This document shows, piece after piece, positions 1-8,962 of a stretch of DNA of 64,000 nt. The position numbers were made by a program, and so were the translations under genes. The notes under the pieces are model-generated. The model saw only the letters and a list, made by a program, of their open reading frames with translations, ran no database searches and had not been told where the DNA came from. The stretch's first letter is position 1, and each line of letters opens with the position of its first letter. Origin of the DNA: Opitutus sp. GAS368 (GTDB taxonomy: Bacteria; Verrucomicrobiota; Verrucomicrobiia; Chthoniobacterales; Chthoniobacteraceae); the NCBI GenBank assembly GCA_943329925.2, contig CALQFT020000001.1, positions 1-64,000 on the forward strand. The letters run 5' to 3'.

Positions 1-753
1 AAACCCGAGGTGAAGCCCGTGCCCAAGCCTGAGCCAAAACCTGAGGTGAAGCCTGTTCCCAAGCCTGAGCCAAAACCTGAGGTGAAGCCCGCGCCCAAGC
101 TTGAGCCAAAACCCGAGGTGAAGCCCGTTGCCAAGCCTGAGTCTAAACCCGAGGTGAAGCCTGCTCCCAAACCTGAGGTGAAGCCTGCTCCCAAACCTGA
201 GTCGAAACCCGCGCCCAAGCCTGATGCGTCCCCCCCTAAAGTCGTGGTCGCTGGAGGGAAGGGGGACTCCGCCGCGCCTCCAGCCGTTCAAGTGGTGCGT
301 GCAGAAGTAGTTCGGCCCGGAAGCGGCGGCGGCACTTCGGGAGATGGATCCGGTGGCTCCGCTCAGGGCCGCTCAGGCGCAAGCGGTTCAGGCAACGGCG
401 TTGGTTCCGGAGGTTCTGGCAACGGCTCCGCAAGCGGCAGGGCAGGTGGCGGACCAAGTGCTTCTGATCTAGGTCGCTACAACCAGATGATTCACGAGCG
501 TTTTTACGGCGTTTGGGAGCAACCAATCTCGGTGGTGCGTTCCACGCAGGACTTCGTTACTATTTTAAAAATCCGCATCCGCAAGGACGGTGCCATCGTC
601 GGCCGGGAAATCGTTAACCCCTCGGGCAATCCCGCCATGGATGAATCTGTTCAACGCGCGGCGGAGAAAGTACAGCGCATCGAGGCGCTCCCGACTGGAA
701 TGACTACGGATCCTTACGAGGTGCGCATCGCCTTTAAACTCGACCAAGGTTGA
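1..753 (+). CDS. TonB/TolA-like energy transducer protein, C-terminal part (5' end outside window)
   Basis: The frame is open from base 1, so the gene begins upstream and the GTG at 10 is not the true start. The visible part has three zones: a Pro/Lys/Glu repeat spacer (about residues 1-75), a Gly/Ser-rich linker (about 100-155), and a C-terminal domain of about 90 residues beginning near [13 protein letters not shown] that resembles TonB/TolA C-terminal domains ([22 protein letters not shown]). Such proteins span the periplasm and pass proton-motive energy to outer-membrane receptors or stabilise the envelope. The N-terminal membrane anchor would lie outside the window. The 3' end overlaps the convergent next gene by 20 bp. 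Assignment to TonB rather than TolA is uncertain. Confidence 0.75.
   Translation, partial: KPEVKPVPKPEPKPEVKPVPKPEPKPEVKPAPKLEPKPEVKPVAKPESKPEVKPAPKPEVKPAPKPESKPAPKPDASPPKVVVAGGKGDSAAPPAVQVVRAEVVRPGSGGGTSGDGSGGSAQGRSGASGSGNGVGSGGSGNGSASGRAGGGPSASDLGRYNQMIHERFYGVWEQPISVVRSTQDFVTILKIRIRKDGAIVGREIVNPSGNPAMDESVQRAAEKVQRIEALPTGMTTDPYEVRIAFKLDQG
13..228 (+). repeat. 36-bp in-frame tandem repeat encoding the KP/EP spacer
   Basis: A unit encoding [12 protein letters not shown] is repeated in four full copies (13-156), then degenerates into shorter KPAPKPEV/S units to about 228. Copies differ mostly by silent changes (cct/ccc, gtg/gtt). Repeats of this kind form the extended periplasmic spacer of TonB proteins and are prone to copy-number change. 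Confidence 0.85.
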
Positions 754-1975
754 GTTTAGCCTTGCCCGCACGTGGATCGAATTTTTCCCCAAACGAGTTG
801 CCAGTTTTCTGGGCGGCGCTGACTTTTTTGAGAAAAAACATCCGAGAAACGACGCCTTCCGGACAAATTTTGTTACTCACCCGGCATTGGAACGCAAGCA
901 TCGCGTCAGCGGGTTCAAGGGCGACTGCCAGAGATGGTGCGTTGCAGCCATCGAGGGTGATGGAAACGCCCTTGGCTTCGTCCCAAGCTTCCCATTGAAA
1001 TTGAAGCGGCGCCTCTCCCGTGGCAATAACCTCCATTTTAACGGGTTCACCCACCGGTGCGCGCAGTACTATCGGAGTCGTTGAGTCAAAACTGGGCGTC
1101 CCTTTGGGCTGTGTTTTGGATTTCACTCCCGACTCCATCTCCAAGGGCAGAGCCTGTTGCTGTGTGGGAACTGCCGCCATGCGCTTTGGCGGAGCGTAGG
1201 TCTGCGCAAAAACCGGGCTCGCCGTGGCAGGTTCTTTGGAGCGAGCCACGGTGTCGCTTGCTAATTCTGCAGAGCCGGCTAATTGCTCCTGGGAAAAAGG
1301 TTCGCCACCCTGAGTTGGCGGCGTTCCTGTGGGAGAGGATGCTGTTGCATCGCTGGTAACGCCCACTTCGGAGCTGCCATTTGGCGCAACCCCGCCATGA
1401 ACTTCCTGTCCGCTTGGCTCTTCATTTTTCACAGCGGCCGCCGCTCTTGCGTACGCCTGCTTGATGCTGGAGTGAAGGTCCGGCCGTGGCGGTGCCTTAT
1501 AAGGTTGTGCTGGAAGTGGTTGGGTGAGGTGTATTCGCCTCAATGCCAGCGTGTCGTCCTGGGAGGACTCCGTGCCGATTTCCACAGGGGAACTCTGCAG
1601 GGAGGCATCCACGGGCTTTGCCTCCCGTATAGACTTTGCAATTTTCGCTAACCGAGCCGCCCGCTCGGTGGTCAAATGGCGCCTGAAATTAAGGCACTCC
1701 GACTGTGTGACGGGGGGCACCCACTGGAATTGAGCCAATCCCGAAAAAGACTGCCAATAAGGATTTTCCGGCCAGCGACTGAGCACTTCCCCTTCGGAAA
1801 GGCCAGTGAGCTCTCCTAGAATGATCATGGACGCTAGTATCCAGATTTTCCCAGCACTCAATCCCTCTTGGGTTGCCTCAGGAAACAAACCCACCACTTC
1901 CGCCCAATCCAGTTCCCGCGTCACCCTGGCCAAAGGGCGGTTTGGATCGATAAAATCTAGAAGCTTGGGTTTCAC
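734..1975 (-). CDS. Hypothetical protein: IS5-type transposase N-terminal domain (DUF772/InsH_N-like) joined to an Ig-like domain
   Basis: 413 aa, no signal peptide. Residues about 5-105 match the N-terminal domain of IS5/IS1182-type transposases by eye: a short helix DFIDPNRPLARV, LDWAEVVGLF, a hydrophobic helix, GLSEGEVLSRWPENPYWQSF, then SECLNFRRHL. No DDE catalytic domain follows. A long Pro/Ala/Ser/Thr-rich low-complexity region (about 140-300) leads to an Ig-like beta-sandwich (about 300-390) with VGEPVKMEVIATGEAPLQFQW and a late CRVSN. Ig-like modules of this style are common in Verrucomicrobiota. It is divergent from bioA and convergent with the tonB-like gene. The function is unknown; a domesticated transposase DNA-binding domain is my inference. 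Confidence 0.7.
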   Translation of the reverse strand: MKPKLLDFIDPNRPLARVTRELDWAEVVGLFPEATQEGLSAGKIWILASMIILGELTGLSEGEVLSRWPENPYWQSFSGLAQFQWVPPVTQSECLNFRRHLTTERAARLAKIAKSIREAKPVDASLQSSPVEIGTESSQDDTLALRRIHLTQPLPAQPYKAPPRPDLHSSIKQAYARAAAAVKNEEPSGQEVHGGVAPNGSSEVGVTSDATASSPTGTPPTQGGEPFSQEQLAGSAELASDTVARSKEPATASPVFAQTYAPPKRMAAVPTQQQALPLEMESGVKSKTQPKGTPSFDSTTPIVLRAPVGEPVKMEVIATGEAPLQFQWEAWDEAKGVSITLDGCNAPSLAVALEPADAMLAFQCRVSNKICPEGVVSRMFFLKKVSAAQKTGNSFGEKFDPRAGKAKLNLGRV

Positions 1976-2085
1976 TAGATTGAGAAGCGTACACCATTCC
2001 TTCGTATCTTGGAATTACGGAGAGAGACGTTTTTTATCACCCATGCCTTCTTGCCGGATTCTGAACAACCCATCACGCTTTTGCC

Positions 2086-3399
2086 ATGGCTCTCGTCCCT
2101 AAATTTCCCTCAGTGGAAACCCTGTCTTCAGTTCAGGGAAATCCTCTTGATTGGGATAGGGCCCATGTCTGGCACCCCTTTACCCAAATGCAGGAGTGGT
2201 GTGCCACCGACCCGCTTTGTATAGTGGAGGCTCAGGGAGCGCGCCTTTGTGATTCGGAGGGAAACTGGTACATCGATGGCAACGCCTCAATCTGGACCAA
2301 CCTTCACGGGCATCGCCATCCTCGGCTGGATTCCGCCCTCCAAAAGCAGCTCGCTCGCTTTGCGCACACTTCGTTTCTCGGCCTCACCCATCCTCTGGCC
2401 GCTCAACTCTGCGCAGAACTCTGCGCGCTTTGGCCACCAAACACGCTCACTCGCGCATTTCTTTCCGATAACGGCTCCACCGCCATTGAGGTCGCATTGA
2501 AAATGGCGGCCCAATACTGGCAAATGCTCCAACAGCCTCAGCGCCGACGTCTTGTTGCGTTTCATGGTGCCTATCATGGAGATACCATGGGCGCCTCAAG
2601 TCTGTGTGGTGTCCCGCTATTCACTGAACGCTTCGGCGCTTGGCAATTTCCTGTGGACCTTGTCGAATCCGCCGAGGCCCTCGAGCAACTTCCAGGCGCA
2701 GAGGTTGCCGCCGTGGTCATCGAGCCCCTCGTTCAAGGCGCAAACCAAATGCGCCTCTGGCCCGCGGGCCTGCTTTCCTCCGTGCGCGCATGGTGTGATC
2801 GGCATGGAGTTTTACTCATAGCCGACGAGGTAATGACGGGCTTTGGTCGCACGGGCACCCTTTTTGCGTGTGAACAAGAGTCTGTGGTCCCCGATTTTGT
2901 AGCCCTCGCAAAGGGGCTTACTGGAGGGTATATGCCACTCGCAGCGACCCTTACCACAGAGCAGGTTTTCCGAGCCTTTCTTGGTGGGCCGGAGCGCACC
3001 TTATATTACGGCCATTCGTATTGTGGTCATGCACTGGCTTGTGCCGTCGCGCTGGAAAATCTCGCCATTTTCCGCGAAGAGGGTGTGTTAACTCGGCTTC
3101 AGATTCAGATTGCACTGCTTAAATCACTTTTGGAAAAAGAGTTGCAACCATTGCCTCATGTTCATGAAACTCGTCAGCTCGGGTTTCTCGCAGGCATCGA
3201 ATTGCGTCACCCGGATGGCTCTCCTTTCGCACCGGAGCTGGGTATGGGCTGGAAGGTTTGCCGCGCAGCTCGTGCATTCGGACTGCTGACGCGTCCCATT
3301 CGCGACACGGTGGTCTTGATGCCACCCTACTGCATCACCGATGCCCAACTAGGGCAGGCTGTAGGCGCAATCGCCGCGGCTTTGCGATCATGTTGTTAG
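2086..3399 (+). CDS. bioA: Adenosylmethionine-8-amino-7-oxononanoate aminotransferase (BioA)
   Basis: 437 aa, the normal length for BioA. It transfers an amino group from S-adenosylmethionine to KAPA to give DAPA in biotin synthesis, using PLP in the cytoplasm. Diagnostic features are the N-terminal WHPFTQMQEW substrate motif, HGAYHGDTMGA, the PLP-contacting ADEVMTGFGRTG, and the Schiff-base lysine in LAKGLTGGYMPLA. The ATG at 2086 gives a complete N-terminus; no clear Shine-Dalgarno precedes it. bioF lies about 4.4 kb away on the other strand (7770-8957). bioB and bioD are not in this window. Confidence 0.95.
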   Translation: MALVPKFPSVETLSSVQGNPLDWDRAHVWHPFTQMQEWCATDPLCIVEAQGARLCDSEGNWYIDGNASIWTNLHGHRHPRLDSALQKQLARFAHTSFLGLTHPLAAQLCAELCALWPPNTLTRAFLSDNGSTAIEVALKMAAQYWQMLQQPQRRRLVAFHGAYHGDTMGASSLCGVPLFTERFGAWQFPVDLVESAEALEQLPGAEVAAVVIEPLVQGANQMRLWPAGLLSSVRAWCDRHGVLLIADEVMTGFGRTGTLFACEQESVVPDFVALAKGLTGGYMPLAATLTTEQVFRAFLGGPERTLYYGHSYCGHALACAVALENLAIFREEGVLTRLQIQIALLKSLLEKELQPLPHVHETRQLGFLAGIELRHPDGSPFAPELGMGWKVCRAARAFGLLTRPIRDTVVLMPPYCITDAQLGQAVGAIAAALRSCC

Positions 3400-3561
3400 G
3401 CATGTGTGCTTTCGAAAAAGGAGGCCTCCTCACCGGCTGTTTTGCATGTTTAACCAAGACATTCGCCACAAAGTCCTTGATCTTCTCCTTGATAAACCTC
3501 GTTTAAACATGAGGTTCAAACTTTCTCCCAACTTTTTTATTAACCGTTACAATTGACTCTC

Positions 3562-4290
3562 ATGGACCGTTGGACAGGACTCAAATCACAGGCGCGCGCA
3601 GCGCTTTCTCAACGCAACTATTCTGCAGGTAGTCTCTTGGAGCGCCTAGGTTCAACCGGCGTCGCCGCTGTCGAACTGCTCAACGCTGAGCGCTCCTCTT
3701 TAGATGCGGGGTGGATTCCAGGCGTTGAATTTGTACCGCGCCGCGTATTCCGGCAGCGGCACCGCGGTTTTTTCGGAGAGTTTGTCAGGGAAGGGAAGGG
3801 GATCACCGGCAATCTTGCCCTATGGCCCCGCCAATGGGCTTCCGCGCGTATGTTTGCCGGCACGGCGAAGGGCTTCCACATCCACCCGCCCCATATTCCG
3901 GAGGGGCGCGAACCTACGGCCTGGTTTGAGTATCTGTACGGAAAAACTCCGGCACCCGTCGCCGAACGCCCTTACGACAAGGAGCAATGGGACGTGATGT
4001 TTTTTGTTCAGGGTAACGTGGAGATGCTGCTTGTGGATGAACGTATTGGTTTGGAGCGGAGGATCATGCGCTTTGTCCTTGAAGGCGATGACAGCGCAGC
4101 GCCCCAGCACGCTGGAGTGGTTATTCCAGCCGGGGTTTCTCATGCATTGCGCGTGGAGGGGGCTCTCGACGCCATCATGGTGTATGGTACTTCCACGGTG
4201 TTTGACCCTGATGCGGAAGGTCGCCTTGCCGACGATGTGGAGCGTGCCCCGCTCCCAGTTGAGTGGCAGTCTTATCTTGATAATGCGTAA
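3562..4290 (+). CDS. RmlC-like cupin protein
   Basis: 242 aa from the ATG at 3562; the ORF-track TTG start nine bases upstream is less likely. The protein shows a cupin fold pattern: FHIHPPHIPEG with paired histidines, then WDVMFFVQGNVEMLLVD, and a final strand region HAGVVIPAGVSHALRVEG with a histidine. It resembles dTDP-4-dehydrorhamnose 3,5-epimerase-like cupins but I cannot confirm the epimerase active site, so the substrate is left open. It stands alone downstream of bioA and is followed 39 bp later by the FmdB-like gene on the same strand. Confidence 0.65.
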   Translation: MDRWTGLKSQARAALSQRNYSAGSLLERLGSTGVAAVELLNAERSSLDAGWIPGVEFVPRRVFRQRHRGFFGEFVREGKGITGNLALWPRQWASARMFAGTAKGFHIHPPHIPEGREPTAWFEYLYGKTPAPVAERPYDKEQWDVMFFVQGNVEMLLVDERIGLERRIMRFVLEGDDSAAPQHAGVVIPAGVSHALRVEGALDAIMVYGTSTVFDPDAEGRLADDVERAPLPVEWQSYLDNA

Positions 4291-4329
4291 GGAGGAGTGA
4301 CGGCTCCTTGCTTTGTAACAAATTTATCC

Positions 4330-4575
4330 ATGCCTATTTACGAATATGAACCGTGCTCGGGCGAATGCCGGGTTTGTAAAAGCGGGTTCACTTTAACCCG
4401 TCCGCTGAGTGCGCCGCCTGTGGTGAACTGTCCCCTCTGTCGGCAGCCGGTGCGCAAGCTCATTAGCACGGTCTCCTCACCTAAAATTACCAAGCCGCTC
4501 TCCGTTTCGGCTGCGAAGAATGCTGGCTTTAAGATATTTAAGAAAGTCGGCAGTGGTGAATACGAGCGGCAGTAG
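4330..4575 (+). CDS. FmdB-family zinc ribbon protein
   Basis: 81 aa from the ATG at 4330. The start MPIYEYE is the hallmark of FmdB-type putative regulatory zinc ribbons, and the ORF-track GTG start 33 bases earlier adds non-family residues. Zinc ligands are probably drawn from CSGECRVC and CPLC, followed by the usual basic VRKLIS segment and a glycine-rich tail. The first knuckle is wider than the usual CxxCG form. The molecular role of the family is poorly known. Confidence 0.85.
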   Translation: MPIYEYEPCSGECRVCKSGFTLTRPLSAPPVVNCPLCRQPVRKLISTVSSPKITKPLSVSAAKNAGFKIFKKVGSGEYERQ

Positions 4576-4634
4576 CCTGTGTAGCGGTGCGTTTCAGCTG
4601 TTTCAGCTGTCGCAGGGTTGCCGGGAACTCGATT

Positions 4635-5828
4635 CTATCTTTCTACCAATTCGGTGCTTACATTAAGCATCCGCGTATGGTTTAGCGTAAAGCGGCCCAC
4701 AATTTTCGTGCCATCCGGAAGGGCGCAAACCAGTTGTGGCAACCCGCCTTCTCGGTGCTCCAAGGAAAAGGCGCAGTTCCGCTGTTGTAATGAAATGGCC
4801 AGCGCCTGCATCCGCGTGTAAAGTGCTGGCGGAAGCCAGTCTGTAGGATCTGTCTTGAGGGTCTGCGCGTCGCATTCGATAAAGTTTCTAAAGTCGCTAA
4901 ACACCATCCCGCGCCCGTAGCCGCGCCCCATGAAGCTGCTCAGTCCGGCAACTGCGGCGCGCGCTTCCAGATCCAATGAGGAGTCTTGGGGTAACGTCAG
5001 CCAGAACGCACGCCATTTGGATTCAAAGCCTTTGGAGCTTCCAAAGGTCTCTGTCCAAGCCTTTTCCCTTGAGGAACCGCGCGCTAATGACTGGAGAAAG
5101 CGCAGAAATGGCCCCCGGTATTTTCCCTCCTCGGCGTTGGCGAGGAAGTGCACCATCGCCCAAGCTTGGTCGTAATTTGCGCCCTCCAACTTGGTGTTCC
5201 ATGACTCCTGGCTCATTGTCATCATTTTTGGAATGCTCACAAAGCGTCCGCTGTTCAGTCCCTGCACCATCTGCTGGGCGCGTCTCCGGGGAATGACCCC
5301 GCTCACCATTCCATCCCCAGTGAAGATGGCTTCCTCGAAGTAGCTGGCCAGCCCCTCGTTGAGCCACGGTGGAAGACTGTAGCGTATCACCGTGGCTGCA
5401 AACTGGTGGAAGCCTTCGTGTTGCATTACACGCCAAGTCCGCTCGCTAATCACCTCCGCCGCGTCTCGCTTTACCACCACAAAAAGCGCGTCTCCGGTAA
5501 AAACTCCAGCGCTATCCGGATCGAAGCCAAATTTGCGATAGTCCTCCGCTTTCGAAAACAACACAAAGGGCATGCGCTGGCGGGCCTTGATGACAAAAAG
5601 CTTTTCCAAGCGCGACTGATACTCTGTCGCCATTTTCTCCATGCGTAGGACTGCCTCCGAGGCTTCGTCGCTGGGAACATCAGTGTAGAGGCTGTAAAAT
5701 GGGGAGTCGTATCGTTTGAAGTCAGCGCTCAAAAGTTGAGGCAGGACTTCGCTGAGCGTCACTTTGCTTGAAGCAAAGCTCTCCAGCCCGAAGGTGAGCG
5801 TTATTAAGATAAATAATATGAAACGCAT
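4635..5828 (-). CDS. Secreted gluzincin-like peptidase-fold protein (DUF1570-like)
   Basis: 397 aa from the ATG at 5828, chosen because it begins a good signal peptide (MRFILFILITLTFGLESFA); the ORF-track start adds ten non-signal residues. A metallopeptidase-like core is visible: the HEGFH zinc motif (HExxH) in the middle third, then about 20 residues later NEGLASYFEE, which would supply the third zinc ligand as in gluzincins. Related Verrucomicrobia and Planctomycetes proteins are annotated DUF1570. The substrate is unknown. It is convergent with fmdB and divergent from lysS. Confidence 0.65.
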   Translation of the reverse strand: MRFILFILITLTFGLESFASSKVTLSEVLPQLLSADFKRYDSPFYSLYTDVPSDEASEAVLRMEKMATEYQSRLEKLFVIKARQRMPFVLFSKAEDYRKFGFDPDSAGVFTGDALFVVVKRDAAEVISERTWRVMQHEGFHQFAATVIRYSLPPWLNEGLASYFEEAIFTGDGMVSGVIPRRRAQQMVQGLNSGRFVSIPKMMTMSQESWNTKLEGANYDQAWAMVHFLANAEEGKYRGPFLRFLQSLARGSSREKAWTETFGSSKGFESKWRAFWLTLPQDSSLDLEARAAVAGLSSFMGRGYGRGMVFSDFRNFIECDAQTLKTDPTDWLPPALYTRMQALAISLQQRNCAFSLEHREGGLPQLVCALPDGTKIVGRFTLNHTRMLNVSTELVER

Positions 5829-6014
5829 GAAGTCGATTTCGGGATTTTGTCCCACCATTGCATAAAAGGCTAGCTTCGAGCGAGTCCTGTCCCATTTCCA
5901 GGGACTTGTACTATCTCATTCCTAAGCGCAATCCTCAGCCTCTGGAAAAAACCTCGTTTCAATTCATCGCGGAGGTGGTGTTTTGGCCGCGCTTTTGTTT
6001 CCTTATTCGGTCCT

Positions 6015-7787
6015 ATGTTTTGGTGCGAAGAAGTTGCTGCTCAGTGTCACGGTCCGCAGATTATTAATGATTCAAAAACGCCCTCAGGCCGCGTCCATGT
6101 GGGCGCCCTGCGAGGCGTGCTGATTCACGACGCAATTTTCCGAACGCTCCGCGCCAAAGGTATTGAAGCTAAGTATTTATTCGGAGTGGATGATTATGAT
6201 CCCTTGGATGAAATTCCAGCGGGCAAGGATGAGCATTTTTCTCAGTACCTCGGCCAGCCCCTCTGCAACGTTCCCGCTCCCGATGGTTCCTCCGCCACAG
6301 ACATGGCCGAGCATTACATGGGGGAATTCTGGGGCGTATTTCGCGAGCTAGGCGTCGAGGTCGAACCTTACCGCATGCGGGATATTTATCGTTCGGGCCG
6401 TTTCAACACGGCCATCGATATCATCTTGCGTCACGCCGACGTGGTGCGCCGCGTTTATAAAGAGGTATCCAACTCGGACCGCCCGCCCACATGGTATCCC
6501 TTTCAGGTCGTGTGTGAAAACTGCGGCCGCATAGGCACCACGGAGGTGTTTGCTTATGCCGATGGTAAAGTCAGTTATCGTTGTCGTGAGGATTTGGTTA
6601 AGTGGGCCCGCGGTTGCGGTCAACAGGGCAGTGTATCGCCCTTCGACGGTCGGGGTAAGTTGCCCTGGAAGTTGGAGTGGGTCGCTAAGTGGATCACCTT
6701 TCCAGTCACCATCGAGGGCGCAGGAAAGGATCATTCAACTAAAGGCGGTTCGCGCGATGTTGCCGCCGCCTGCCTGCGTGCCATCTTTGCCAAGGAGCCG
6801 CCCGCGAACGTTCCTTATGAGTTTTTCCTAGTCGGCGGTGCTAAGATGTCCTCTTCGCGAGGGCTTGGCGCCAGCGCCCGAGACATGGCTGATTTACTTC
6901 CCGCGGAGGTGCTTCGTTTCCTGATGATTCGCACCAAGCCGAATTCGCCTGTTAATTTCGATGTGAACGAGGATGGTATCGTCAAGCTGTTCAATGAGTT
7001 CGATCGGTATCATACGCGCGTGACCAGAGACAAAAACGCCACTCCGGACGAGACCCTTGTCTATCAACTTGCCGAGACTAAGCCAAAGGGCGATTATTTT
7101 CTTCCCAACTTCCAGCTATTGAGCACGTTGGCTCAGATGCCTCATTTGGATCCGATGCTGGAGATCGAAAAACGCCACGGCCTGCCGCTTACGGAAATAG
7201 AGCGCAATGCCTTGGATCGCAGGCTTAAATCGGCCGCATTCTGGGTCGAACATTACGCCAAGGAGGAGGAGAAGACCCGTTTGCAGGAGTCTCTGCCTGC
7301 GAGCTATGTGAGTTTATCTGCGACGCAATGCGCTTTCTTGCAAAGGCTTGGAGTTGCGCTTGCTGATGTAGCCTGGGAGGATGAGCAGCTTCAGTCCGCA
7401 GTCTTTGAGACCGCACGCCTCACCCCAATCGAACAGCCGCTCGCCTTTAAGGCCATATACCGCGTGCTTCTGGACAAGGAAGCCGGCCCCAAGGCTGGTA
7501 ATCTTTTCGCGTATTTGGATAGTGCTTTCCTACAAAAGCGCTTTGGGGAAGTGCCTCTGGATAAAGCTGTTTTCTGGAAGGAAACAGCGCTCACGCAGGA
7601 GCAACTCGTGGAGTGGATGGTCCTGCAAAGACCGAAAATTGCTGCCTACGAGCACGCCATTCAAAGCGCTGAATGCGGTCACATTCTGGAGCTGACCGTG
7701 ACGATGTTGGACGGCAAGAAGCATATGCGCCGCGTCTGGCTTCCCGAATCAGGGGAAAGCACGAGCGTTTTAAGTGCCTTGGTTTAG
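6015..7787 (+). CDS. lysS: Class I lysyl-tRNA synthetase
   Basis: 590 aa. It charges tRNA-Lys using the class I (Rossmann) fold typical of archaea, spirochaetes and some other bacteria, rather than the common class II enzyme. Seen directly: the HIGH-type motif in PSGRVHVGALRG, the KMSKS-type motif AKMSSSRG, GAGKDHSTKGGSRD, and a zinc-knuckle-like insertion with CENCGR and CREDLVKWARGCG. The N-terminus MFWCEEVA fits the family start. The 3' end overlaps convergent bioF by 18 bp. No class II lysS is in this window. Confidence 0.95.
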   Translation: MFWCEEVAAQCHGPQIINDSKTPSGRVHVGALRGVLIHDAIFRTLRAKGIEAKYLFGVDDYDPLDEIPAGKDEHFSQYLGQPLCNVPAPDGSSATDMAEHYMGEFWGVFRELGVEVEPYRMRDIYRSGRFNTAIDIILRHADVVRRVYKEVSNSDRPPTWYPFQVVCENCGRIGTTEVFAYADGKVSYRCREDLVKWARGCGQQGSVSPFDGRGKLPWKLEWVAKWITFPVTIEGAGKDHSTKGGSRDVAAACLRAIFAKEPPANVPYEFFLVGGAKMSSSRGLGASARDMADLLPAEVLRFLMIRTKPNSPVNFDVNEDGIVKLFNEFDRYHTRVTRDKNATPDETLVYQLAETKPKGDYFLPNFQLLSTLAQMPHLDPMLEIEKRHGLPLTEIERNALDRRLKSAAFWVEHYAKEEEKTRLQESLPASYVSLSATQCAFLQRLGVALADVAWEDEQLQSAVFETARLTPIEQPLAFKAIYRVLLDKEAGPKAGNLFAYLDSAFLQKRFGEVPLDKAVFWKETALTQEQLVEWMVLQRPKIAAYEHAIQSAECGHILELTVTMLDGKKHMRRVWLPESGESTSVLSALV

Positions 7788-8957
7788 GCCGATTCGCTGC
7801 AAGGCGCACCCTAGCGATTCGATCGCCTTTAGGGAGTGCGCCGCACTGAGCGTCACCCTCAATCGAGCGGTGCCCTTGGGTACTGTTGGGTAGCGAATGG
7901 CGGGCACCCAGAACCCGAGTTCCCCCGGAGCCGAGGCAGATTGGAGATCTTTACTGGCGGATAGCGCCGCCTCATTTTCACCCACTAATAGCGGTACGAT
8001 AGCGCTTTGTGTCGGTCGGGCAATGTTCGCGCTCAACTGAAAGTGATGGATGTTACTCCACAGTAAGTGTCTGCGTTGTCGCGCCGCCTCCGTGCCCATC
8101 CAGCGGACTGCCGCCGCGCCGACCGCCGCCTGGGCTGGTGGCGGCGCGGTCGAGAACATGAAACTGCGCGCCTTGTTAGTAAGCCAGTCCACCAAGCTGC
8201 GGCTTCCGCACACGTACCCTCCAGCGCAACCCAATGCCTTGCTAAGTGTTCCCATGTGAATCTCAATCCGCTCGATAAGCTCCTCCGCCTCGGCGAGCCC
8301 CGCTCCGCTTTCCCCATGGACCCCCACGGCGTGTGCCTCGTCCAGCAAAAGCCATGCTCCATAGCGCTCCTTGAGTTCGACCATATCCCTTAACGGTGCA
8401 CAATCACCGTCCATGCTAAAGACGCTTTCCGTTGCGATAATAATCCGGCCGCGTGGATGTTTAGCCCGCGCCCACCGCAGCTGACTTTCCAAACGCTCAA
8501 GGTTGTTATGGGGAAAAACGCGAAGGGCCGCCCCCGAAAGTCGCGCGCCGTCGATGATGCACGCATGACAAAGCTTGTCTAAAATAACAACGTCCCCTGA
8601 ACCTGCTATCGCCCCCAGAACTCCAAGCGCCGTCGCGTATCCACTTGAAAATGCCAACGCCGCCTCACTCCGTTTCCATTTTGCGAGTTCGAATTCCAGC
8701 TCGCTGTGAGGCGAGAGCGTTCCGCTGATTAATCGGGATGCTCCAGATCCAGTGCCGTATTGCGCGATCGCCGCGATGGCGGCCTCTGCTAAAAATGGCT
8801 CCGTTGCGAGCCCGAGATAATCGTTGCTGGAAAAGTTCAGCAACCGCACTCCATTTACATCGACTTCAGGCCCTTGTCTTGAGGCAATGGGACGCAGTTC
8901 CCGTTTCAGTCCCGCTTTTTCCAGCTCCGAAAGCGCAATCGCAAGCTGTTGCTGCAT
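7770..8957 (-). CDS. bioF: 8-amino-7-oxononanoate synthase (BioF)
   Basis: 395 aa, PLP enzyme of the alpha-oxoamine synthase family that joins pimeloyl-ACP/CoA to alanine to make KAPA, the substrate of BioA. Motifs: NFSSNDYLGLA near the N-terminus, GTGSGASRLISGT, LDEAHAVGVHG, and the PLP lysine in MGTLSKALGCAGGYV. The length is normal. It lies 5 bp from the carboxypeptidase gene upstream on the same strand, so they may be co-transcribed. KBL or serine palmitoyltransferase are the alternatives; the pairing with bioA in the same region favours BioF. Confidence 0.9.
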   Translation of the reverse strand: MQQQLAIALSELEKAGLKRELRPIASRQGPEVDVNGVRLLNFSSNDYLGLATEPFLAEAAIAAIAQYGTGSGASRLISGTLSPHSELEFELAKWKRSEAALAFSSGYATALGVLGAIAGSGDVVILDKLCHACIIDGARLSGAALRVFPHNNLERLESQLRWARAKHPRGRIIIATESVFSMDGDCAPLRDMVELKERYGAWLLLDEAHAVGVHGESGAGLAEAEELIERIEIHMGTLSKALGCAGGYVCGSRSLVDWLTNKARSFMFSTAPPPAQAAVGAAAVRWMGTEAARQRRHLLWSNIHHFQLSANIARPTQSAIVPLLVGENEAALSASKDLQSASAPGELGFWVPAIRYPTVPKGTARLRVTLSAAHSLKAIESLGCALQRIGLNQGT

Positions 8958-8962
8958 AATTA

